A program made the translations under genes and the position numbers. Under the pieces are notes generated by a model that was not told the DNA's origin, made no database searches, and saw only the letters and a list, made by a program, of their open reading frames with translations. Below are positions 1 to 4,793 of a stretch of 5,143 nt of DNA, in pieces. The stretch is from a bacterium (GTDB taxonomy: Bacteria; UBA9089; JASEGY01), in the NCBI GenBank assembly GCA_030019105.1, contig JASEGY010000275.1, forward strand, positions 1-5,143. The letters run 5' to 3'. Each line of letters opens with the position of its first letter. The first letter of the stretch is position 1.

Positions 1-2
1 TG

Positions 3-50
3 AGTTATTGAGAAGATACAAAATCGCAGATTATGCCCGCGTTGAGTATA
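3..50. repeat. 48-bp dispersed direct repeat, copy 1
   Basis: This stretch matches 1262-1309 at 47 of 48 positions in the same orientation; the single difference is A16 versus G1275. The match stops sharply at 50/51, exactly where higB resemblance ends, and at 2/3 on the left, though the window edge limits what can be said there. In the plus-strand frame both copies read LLRRYKIADYARVEY, and the one difference is synonymous (AGA/AGG, Arg), so the repeat may descend from coding sequence on that strand. Its source and mobility are unknown. Confidence 0.85.
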
Positions 51-220
51 AATACAATCAGGTCTCCTACTTTGTCGGCATTTGGGAAAGCGGCTCGTAA
101 TTCGTTAAGGCTACTGAAGCTATTTAGTTCCATAGCCTTGAACCAACGGGAAAGCGGGCCTTTGCTATCGGGGTGTTGTTCCCAAAATCTGCGTAATACC
201 TTTCGGCTAATTACATGCAT
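5..220 (-). pseudogene. higB: Truncated HigB-type toxin (type II toxin-antitoxin mRNA interferase), N-terminal fragment
   Basis: The minus-strand frame encodes 71 residues. It begins MHVISRKVLRRFWEQHPDSK and continues with GPL..W and AAFPNADKVGDLIVF, which I recognise as the N-terminal half of the HigB family (RelE-like ribosome-associated mRNA interferases, normally about 95-100 residues). The ATG at 218-220 matches the usual family start. Resemblance ends after Phe57, where intact members continue with a VFN..GNKYRL-like strand and the C-terminal catalytic region. Here the frame instead runs into 14 unrelated residues (ILNAGIICDFVSSQ) and a TAA, all encoded by the dispersed 48-bp repeat at 3-50. 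The toxin's C-terminal sheet is therefore missing and the product is probably inactive. The partner antitoxin HigA usually lies directly downstream of HigB; that would be left of position 1 and is not visible. Family identity is from recalled sequence patterns; loss of function is inferred. Confidence 0.82.
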
Positions 221-422
221 AGCTAAGATGCCATCTCAACTGAAATTATTACAGGACAAAAGACGCCCTAAACCTTACGCCCTCAAGGGCTACCATCAAG
301 TGGTTCCCGCAACATCATTGCGGTTTTCAGATTTAGTGACGCCTTTATTATCCTGGCAGTACCCGAATGACTCAGGCACTCCCCATTGACCAGGCAGTCC
401 CAGTCCAAAAACTAACTGTTTT
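221..422. other. Non-coding stretch upstream of the higB remnant
   Basis: I find no convincing gene here. An open frame on the plus strand (33-389) runs through it but mostly mirrors higB and has no ribosome binding site or recognisable domain. Two small hairpins are visible. One is a 12-bp palindrome, GCCCTCAAGGGC, at 279-290. The other is a 6-bp stem at 307-312/318-323 with a five-base loop followed by TTTT at 324-327, which looks like a minimal intrinsic terminator read on the plus strand but has no obvious gene before it. The higB promoter should lie here on the minus strand, but I see no clear -35/-10 pair. Confidence 0.5.
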
Positions 423-582
423 TAGTATCTATAGTTTTGCACTTTTCACCTGAAGTGATACATGTCGTTGCCAGAAATGCCCATTTCATGCGGTTCTATG
501 GAAATTGAACCCCATTTCCCGCCGATCTCGCAGAGCCGCATGAAATAAGCGTTTACAAAAAAGTGCAAAAGTATAGTTAGTA
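423..582. mobile_element. MITE-like nested inverted-repeat element (about 160 bp, non-coding)
   Basis: The outer arms 429-446 and 559-576 are inverted repeats matching at 17 of 18 positions (core TTTTGCACTTTT). With three mismatches they extend to 423-446/559-582. Nested inside is a second pair, 483-497 and 532-546, matching at 14 of 15 (ATTTCATGCGG is perfect over 11). The whole could fold into a long hairpin on either strand. No open frame lies inside, so any transposition would depend on a transposase elsewhere. No unambiguous target duplication is visible. The size and arm structure fit a miniature inverted-repeat element, but a structured regulatory RNA is an alternative. Copy number in the genome would decide. 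Confidence 0.55.
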
Positions 583-598
583 TAACAAGTGTTATAAT
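581..598 (+). promoter_or_regulatory. Extended -10 promoter overlapped by a 16-bp palindrome (putative operator)
   Basis: TATAAT at 593-598 is preceded by TGT (590-592), giving an extended -10 motif about 50 bases upstream of the ATG at 647. I see no good -35 hexamer at the right distance. A perfect 7-2-7 palindrome, TATAACA-AG-TGTTATA, covers 581-596 and overlaps the -10. A dimeric repressor bound there would block RNA polymerase. The left half abuts the right arm of the inverted-repeat element. Promoter and operator functions are inferred from sequence only. Confidence 0.5.
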
Positions 599-635
599 TA
601 ATGTCAAGAGATTCTTAAACATTTTGCAAAAAATT

Positions 636-640
636 AGGAG
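636..640 (+). promoter_or_regulatory. Ribosome binding site for the PLD-like pseudogene
   Basis: AGGAG sits six bases before the ATG at 647, a standard Shine-Dalgarno spacing. It fixes that ATG as the original start of the now-broken gene. Confidence 0.75.
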
Positions 641-646
641 ATAAAG

Positions 647-1097
647 ATGTTCATTCCAAAGAAGATCATCGACAACAGCGAAATAACCCTGGCTAACTTT
701 CTAAATGATGTCCTGACTGCCCAACCAGATGGCCGGTTTGATATCGCTACGGCCTTCTTCAATCTTGACGCTTACGTGATGGTTAAGGAGAACCTCAAAG
801 GGCTGAAGAGATTTCGGCTCCTCCTGGGAAAGGCCCCGGAGATTAGAAGTGAGACTACCCTGGGAGATAATTATCAGGGAAGAGGTAGAGGGATACGATC
901 TATCTGAAGAGAAAGAAAGCCAGGTGAAGGACTTCATCGAGTTTTTAAAGAGGGATGAGGTAGAGGTCAGGCTTTATGATGAAGGGTTCTTCCATGGAAA
1001 GGCTTACATCTTTGACAGCCTGGTAGTGATCGGGTCTTCAAACTTTACCCCTGCCGGGCTTACCCGGAACACCGAGCAGTCTGTCGGAGTGAAATAG
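647..1097 (+). pseudogene. Broken phospholipase-D-like protein, N-terminal fragment (helicase-associated PLD type)
   Basis: The first frame (647-909) gives 74 plausible residues ending at SETTLGD near 868, including FDIATAFFNLDAY and RFRLLLGKAPEIRSE. Homology-like sequence then continues one frame over from about 870 (IIREEVEGYDLSEE...) to LTRNTE at 1076, so one net base has been gained (or two lost) near 869. The second part holds the phospholipase-D HxK(x)4D signature HGKAYIFD (His codon 993-995) followed by GSSNFTPAGL. This arrangement is typical of the PLD-like domain at the N terminus of large SNF2/DEAD-type helicases, some linked to restriction or phage defence. No helicase motifs follow: the coding sequence ends inside the left arm of the MITE-like element at 1075, which supplies the last residues and the TAG (1095-1097). 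Nothing after the element resumes it. The frameshift plus truncation make it a pseudogene. The helicase link is inference. Confidence 0.8.
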
Positions 1098-1215
1098 AGA
1101 ATCCCAATGTTCACGGCATCTTGTTGTAGTTGCAGAGCTTGCTCTGCCAAAACGTCGAGCAAGCTCAACCACTACAAAATTGCGCACAGATAGATTTTCT
1201 CTCCGACAGACTGCT
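1075..1215. mobile_element. MITE-like element with 15-bp perfect terminal inverted repeats (141 bp)
   Basis: AGCAGTCTGTCGGAG at 1075-1089 is the exact reverse complement of 1201-1215. Allowing one mismatch, the arms extend to 20 bp. Inside are further nested pairs: TTGTAGT at 1124-1130 with its complement at 1171-1177, and GAGCTTGCTC at 1135-1144 with its complement at 1157-1166. There is also a local hairpin, 1132-1137/1142-1147. It carries no coding frame. It interrupts the PLD-like gene immediately after the codons for LTRNTE and supplies an in-frame stop. No clear target-site duplication flanks it, so later rearrangement or an unusual insertion mode is possible. Classification as a miniature inverted-repeat element is structural inference. 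Confidence 0.75.
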
Positions 1216-1219
1216 AGAA

Positions 1220-1247
1220 CCTACAACCTACAACTTACAACTTACAA
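1220..1247. repeat. Heptamer tandem repeat, four units
   Basis: Four consecutive seven-base units, CCTACAA twice then CTTACAA twice, fill 1220-1247, starting five bases after the MITE-like element. Short tandem heptamers of this kind arise by replication slippage and have been described in other bacteria, notably cyanobacteria. No function is apparent. Confidence 0.85.
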
Positions 1248-1261
1248 CACAGATTGCCCCA

Positions 1262-1309
1262 AGTTATTGAGAAGGTACAAAATCGCAGATTATGCCCGCG
1301 TTGAGTATA
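1262..1309. repeat. 48-bp dispersed direct repeat, copy 2
   Basis: This is the second copy of the sequence at 3-50 (47/48 identical, same orientation, 1259 bases apart). It lies between the heptamer array and the RND promoter region. The plus frame here reads KLLRRYKIADYARVEY followed by SVWQWF and a TGA at 1327-1329. The matching frame of copy 1 leads into unrelated sequence. Confidence 0.85.
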
Positions 1310-1387
1310 GTGTCTGGCAATGGTTTTGAGCAAATAGAAATCAGGTTTCTGTCTGCAAGCGTCCCCGAAAATCACCTTAAAAAGATA

Positions 1388-1416
1388 TTGACAAAAGAGG
1401 ACGATAGACGTATATT
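1388..1416 (+). promoter_or_regulatory. Near-consensus sigma70 promoter for the RND transcription unit
   Basis: TTGACA at 1388-1393 and TATATT at 1411-1416 are separated by exactly 17 bases. This is a perfect -35 hexamer with a one-mismatch -10. Transcription would begin near 1423, giving a leader of roughly 95 bases before the permease ATG at 1519. The short possible peptide at 1439-1498 lies in this leader. Confidence 0.8.
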
Positions 1417-1438
1417 GTAAGCATAGGAGTTGCTTGCC

Positions 1439-1498
1439 ATGCAGAAAGGCAAGATAAATATCACATTAAAGCCTTCCACTTTCAGTCTATCCACCTGA
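1439..1498 (+). CDS. Possible 19-residue leader peptide upstream of the RND permease
   Basis: ATG at 1439 opens a 19-codon frame, MQKGKINITLKPSTFSLST, ending in TGA at 1496-1498. AGGAG at 1425-1429 lies nine bases before the ATG, a better ribosome site than anything before the permease start, which has only a weak GGA at 1508-1510. The stop is 20 bases upstream of the permease ATG, so reinitiation or translational coupling is possible. A 6-bp stem, CTTGCC at 1433-1438 with GGCAAG at 1448-1453, places the leader ATG in its loop. Alternatively this could be the surviving 5' end of a deleted upstream gene. I do not recognise the peptide; it has no codon-rich attenuation motif. Confidence 0.4.
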   Translation: MQKGKINITLKPSTFSLST

Positions 1499-1518
1499 GT
1501 TACGAACGGACAAAACAA

Positions 1519-4500
1519 ATGATAATAACTGATACCGCCATCAAACATCGTGTTACGGTTTACGCCTTAATTGTGATCATCCTCATTATCGGCACCTATT
1601 CTTACCTTACCCTGCCGCGGGAGGCAGCCCCGGATATTACCATCCCCTTTATTATTGTCAGCACTGATTATGAAGGGGTGGCGCCTTCAGACATAGAAGC
1701 CCTGGTTACTTGCTCTATTGAGAAAAAGCTCACCGGACTGGCTGATGTGGAAGAGATCCGTTCGGTCTCGGCTGAAGGCCATTCAACTATTACCATTGAG
1801 TTTACCCCTGACGTGGATATTGATGATGCCTTGCGCAAGGTAAAGGATAAGGTGGATGCGGCTAAAGGAGACCTGCCGTCCGGCGCAGACGACCCTTCGG
1901 TTATGGAGATAAATTTTTCGGAATTCCCGATCATGATGGTCAATATCTCAGGGGATCGCCACTTAATGGAGTTAAAGGCCATTGCCGAAAAATTGGAAGA
2001 TCAAATCGAGACCATTCACGGTGTCCTGGATGTTCAGATAATCGGCGGCCTGGAGCGGGAAATCCGGGTTGAGTTCGATATGGATCGAGTTGCTTCCTAT
2101 CGCATCCCGTTTAATGAGATCATTGCCTCAGTGCGACAGGGGAATGTCAACCTGCCAGGCGGAAGTGTGGAAATTGATGAAGCCAAATACACCCTCCGTA
2201 TTCCGGCAGAATACAAGAACCCACTGGAAATCTATAATCTGATAGTCTATGTCCGGGATGGCCGGCCTGTTTATCTGCGGGATATAGCCACTGTGGTGGA
2301 CGGCTTTAAAGAACAGGACAGTCTCTCCCGATTTAAAGGCAAGGAAAGCATTACTCTATCTATCCAGAAACGCTCAGGGGAGAACATTATCTTCATTGCT
2401 CAAACAGTAAAGGCAATCATTGCCGAAGCTGAAAAGCGGCTGCCAAAGGATGTGAAGATCACTATTACCCAGGATTACTCCAAAATGATTGACCGGATTG
2501 TTAAGGAATTAGAGAATAACATCCTGACCGGGCTTGTCCTGATTCTGGTCGTCATCTTTATCTTTATCGGTGGCCGAAGCGCTTTATTTATCGCCTCGGC
2601 TATTCCATTTTCAATGCTGATTGCTTTTGCCACCTTTTCAGCCCTGGGTATTACCCTGAATATGGTGGTGCTTTTCAGCTTGATCTTAGCCTTAGGCATG
2701 CTGGTTGATAACGGCATTGTCATTGTTGAAAACACCTACCGTCACCTGCAGGAAGGCAGCCCACGGATCGCCGCGGCTCAGATCGGAGCTGCTGAAGTTG
2801 CCTGGCCGGTGATTACCTCAACCCTGACTACCGTCTGTGCCTTTCTGCCATTATTATTCTGGCCCGGAATTATGGGGGAGTTTATGGGCTTTCTGCCCAG
2901 GACAGTCATCATAACCTTAGTGGCTTCCTTAGCCGTCGCCCTTATTATGAATCCTGTCTTCTGCGCCTCCTTTCTTTCGGCCAAAAAGAAGGGCAAAGAA
3001 AAGCACTTATTTATACATGGTTATGAGAGATTTTTGACCTTTATCCTGAGACATCGGGTTTTAACGGTGGCTGTATTCCTGATGCTGCTTATCGCCAGCA
3101 TAGCCTCTTTTATCCACTGGGGCACCGGTATGGAGTTTTTTCCTGAAGTTGACCCGGAGCGGGCCTACATAAACATTGAAGCCCCGCAAGGGACGACGCT
3201 GGCGACCTCGCTCAAATTAGCCTTGCCCTGTGAACAAGACCTGAGCAAGTATTCTGATATTAAATACTTTATCTCAAATATCGGCTCAGGAGGTGGCGGC
3301 GGCGGCCATGACTTTAGCGGCGGCGGGCCTGGCATGAGTAGTAAAAGCCAGATAGCGGTCGAGTTTGTAGATTTTGAGGATCGGCGCATTCCCTCACCGT
3401 TACTGATTGATAAGATTCGCAAAAAGACGGAAAATGTGGTTGGGGCTGATGTACTTATCAAGGAAGAGGGTTTTGGGCCGCCTTCCGGGGCGCCGGTTAA
3501 TATCGAAATCTCAGGTGAAGATTTTGAAACCTTAGGGCTGTTGGCTAAGGAAGTGAGGGAAAAAATAAAGAATATAAAGGGGTTGATCAACTTAGACGAC
3601 GATTATGTCCAGGGCAAGCCTGAACTCAGGATGGAGATAGATAAGGAAAAGGCATCGCTTCTTGGGCTTTCACCCGCGTTAGTAGCTAATACGGTTAAGA
3701 GCGCTATGGCCGGCATCAAGGTTGGCGAATATCGGGCGGGTGAAGATGAATACGACATCATTGCCCGGCTGCCGGAACAAAAGAGGAAAAGCATTGAAAG
3801 CATCGAAGCCTTAAGCATTTCCGACTATTTTGGACGGCCTGTCCCTTTAACTACGGTGGCCCGGGTAGAATTTGGCAGCGGACTGGGTGTCATCCGAAGA
3901 ATAGATCAAAAGCGGGCTGTGACGGTTTCAGCCGATGTCTTTGGCCGGCTGCCCAACGATGTTTTAGATGAAGTGCGTGGCCGGCTGGCTGACCTGGATC
4001 TACCGGATGGATATAAAATCTCCTTTACCGGGCAAAATAAAGAGCAGGAGGAGGCACGAGGATTTATAGGTAAGGCCTTCTGTATAGCCATCTTTTTGAT
4101 TAGCTTAGTACTTATCACTCAGTTCAACTCCATCACCCGGCCGTTTATTATTATGACTTCGGTCATACTCTCGTTAATGGGCGTATTTTTAGGTTTACTT
4201 ATCACCCGCCAGCCCTTTGGGATAATTATGACCGGCGTAGGTGTCATCAGCTTAGCCGGGGTGGTGGTCAACAATGCCATTGTGCTGATTGCCTATATCG
4301 AGCAGTTGAAGGAAACCGGCATGGATACCTTAACCGCCTTAGTCAAAGCCGGCGTGACACGTTTTCGGCCGGTAATGCTCACGGCTGTCACGACTATCCT
4401 CGGCCTGTTACCGATGGCTACTAAAGTGAGTTTTGATTTTCACCAGATGAGATTTGTGGTTGGAGGCGAAAGCAGCCAATTCTGGAACCCGATGGCCGTC

Positions 4501-4599
4501 GCGGTTATCTTCGGCCTTTCCGTAGCTACCTTCCTTACCTTAGGCGTTGTCCCGGTTCTCTATTCCTTGTTTGACCGCACGGCAAAAAGTAGTCAGTAG
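1519..4599 (+). CDS. RND-family efflux transporter permease subunit
   Basis: This 1026-residue inner-membrane protein has the normal length and duplicated layout of the resistance-nodulation-division superfamily, the proton-driven pump of tripartite AcrAB-TolC-like systems. TM1 lies at about 13-31, followed by LPREAAPDI and GVAPSDIEALV, and a porter domain to about 330. TM2-TM6 lie at about 334-486, TM7 at 513-533, a second porter domain at about 535-850, and TM8-TM12 at about 852-1016. TM4 carries the relay motif LVDNGIVIVEN (Asp397, Asn398). The TM10 counterpart is VVNNAIVLI, with Asn918 where AcrB has its relay lysine. TM11 starts with RFRPVMLTA. A glycine-rich loop occupies 589-605. The ATG at 1519 gives the usual short cytoplasmic N terminus before TM1, but its ribosome site is weak. 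No adapter or outer-membrane channel gene adjoins it; it appears to be transcribed alone. The substrate cannot be told from sequence: drug, lipid or metal export are all possible, and the classical CusA-type metal motifs are not evident. Confidence 0.96.
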   Translation: MIITDTAIKHRVTVYALIVIILIIGTYSYLTLPREAAPDITIPFIIVSTDYEGVAPSDIEALVTCSIEKKLTGLADVEEIRSVSAEGHSTITIEFTPDVDIDDALRKVKDKVDAAKGDLPSGADDPSVMEINFSEFPIMMVNISGDRHLMELKAIAEKLEDQIETIHGVLDVQIIGGLEREIRVEFDMDRVASYRIPFNEIIASVRQGNVNLPGGSVEIDEAKYTLRIPAEYKNPLEIYNLIVYVRDGRPVYLRDIATVVDGFKEQDSLSRFKGKESITLSIQKRSGENIIFIAQTVKAIIAEAEKRLPKDVKITITQDYSKMIDRIVKELENNILTGLVLILVVIFIFIGGRSALFIASAIPFSMLIAFATFSALGITLNMVVLFSLILALGMLVDNGIVIVENTYRHLQEGSPRIAAAQIGAAEVAWPVITSTLTTVCAFLPLLFWPGIMGEFMGFLPRTVIITLVASLAVALIMNPVFCASFLSAKKKGKEKHLFIHGYERFLTFILRHRVLTVAVFLMLLIASIASFIHWGTGMEFFPEVDPERAYINIEAPQGTTLATSLKLALPCEQDLSKYSDIKYFISNIGSGGGGGGHDFSGGGPGMSSKSQIAVEFVDFEDRRIPSPLLIDKIRKKTENVVGADVLIKEEGFGPPSGAPVNIEISGEDFETLGLLAKEVREKIKNIKGLINLDDDYVQGKPELRMEIDKEKASLLGLSPALVANTVKSAMAGIKVGEYRAGEDEYDIIARLPEQKRKSIESIEALSISDYFGRPVPLTTVARVEFGSGLGVIRRIDQKRAVTVSADVFGRLPNDVLDEVRGRLADLDLPDGYKISFTGQNKEQEEARGFIGKAFCIAIFLISLVLITQFNSITRPFIIMTSVILSLMGVFLGLLITRQPFGIIMTGVGVISLAGVVVNNAIVLIAYIEQLKETGMDTLTALVKAGVTRFRPVMLTAVTTILGLLPMATKVSFDFHQMRFVVGGESSQFWNPMAVAVIFGLSVATFLTLGVVPVLYSLFDRTAKSSQ

Positions 4600-4628
4600 A
4601 AACCAGGTTTCTTGAAGAAACCTGGTTT
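4600..4628 (+). terminator. Long palindrome after the RND gene (terminator or REP-like hairpin)
   Basis: AAACCAGGTTTCTT at 4600-4613 is the exact reverse complement of 4615-4628, centred on G4614. A realistic hairpin has about 13 paired bases and a three-base loop. It begins at the base directly after the permease stop codon. The following bases are CGGCG rather than a T run, so it is not a classical intrinsic terminator. It could protect the mRNA 3' end, slow polymerase, or be a dispersed REP-like palindrome. A weaker hairpin, GGCG/CGCC at 4630-4633/4642-4645, follows, then TCTTTT. Confidence 0.6.
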
Positions 4629-4666
4629 CGGCGTTATTCATCGCCCGTCTTTTGCTGCTTTCCTCA

Positions 4667-4683
4667 ACCGTGAACCGTGAACG
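4667..4683. repeat. Short heptamer tandem repeat (about 2.4 units)
   Basis: ACCGTGA occurs at 4667-4673 and 4674-4680, followed by the partial unit ACG. It is short enough to be chance, but it shares the seven-base period of the array at 1220-1247. The rest of 4631-4732 shows no gene. Confidence 0.4.
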
Positions 4684-4732
4684 CTTACGTGAAATTAAGC
4701 ACTTTCCTGCACCACCGTCCCCTATTTTTCCC

Positions 4733-4769
4733 TTGCCAATCTCTGCCTTCTGTGGTATAGTGGTATAAT
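4733..4769 (+). promoter_or_regulatory. Sigma70-type promoter for the coiled-coil gene
   Basis: TTGCCA at 4733-4738 and TATAGT at 4756-4761 are separated by 17 bases, a good match to the vegetative consensus. An overlapping alternative -10, TATAAT at 4764-4769, is preceded by TGG and could act as an extended -10. Either would give a leader of only about 18-27 bases before the ATG at 4794. Confidence 0.72.
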
Positions 4770-4781
4770 AAATTAAGAAAT

Positions 4782-4788
4782 AAGGAGG
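4782..4788 (+). promoter_or_regulatory. Strong ribosome binding site for the coiled-coil gene
   Basis: AAGGAGG, a near-perfect anti-16S complement, ends five bases before the ATG at 4794 and fixes that start. It is much stronger than the site before the RND permease. Confidence 0.85.
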
Positions 4789-4793
4789 AAGTT

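Noticed and set aside
307..327. A hairpin with a TTTT tail as an intrinsic terminator
   Set aside because: The stem is only six pairs, the T run is four, and no plus-strand gene precedes it, so chance is likely.
33..389. A 118-codon plus-strand open frame
   Set aside because: Its first part is antisense to the recognisable higB fragment, it has no ribosome binding site, and its sequence matches no family I know.
849..1097. The GTG-started 82-codon frame as a separate gene
   Set aside because: It has no ribosome site and its sequence continues the PLD-like protein from the 647 frame, so it is the second half of one frameshifted gene.
1310..1387. A possible minus-strand peptide spanning the second 48-bp repeat (about 47 codons from a GTG)
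   Set aside because: It has no recognisable family or ribosome site, and the repeat is better explained as a relic, since its only base difference is silent on the plus strand.
1408..1518. An N-terminal extension of the RND permease in the same open frame
   Set aside because: The frame is open back to 1408 but has no ATG, GTG or TTG start, and the ATG at 1519 already gives the usual short N terminus before TM1.
3165..3590. A 141-codon minus-strand frame inside the RND gene
   Set aside because: It is antisense to a well-supported permease; its proline runs are simply the complement of the glycine-rich loop.
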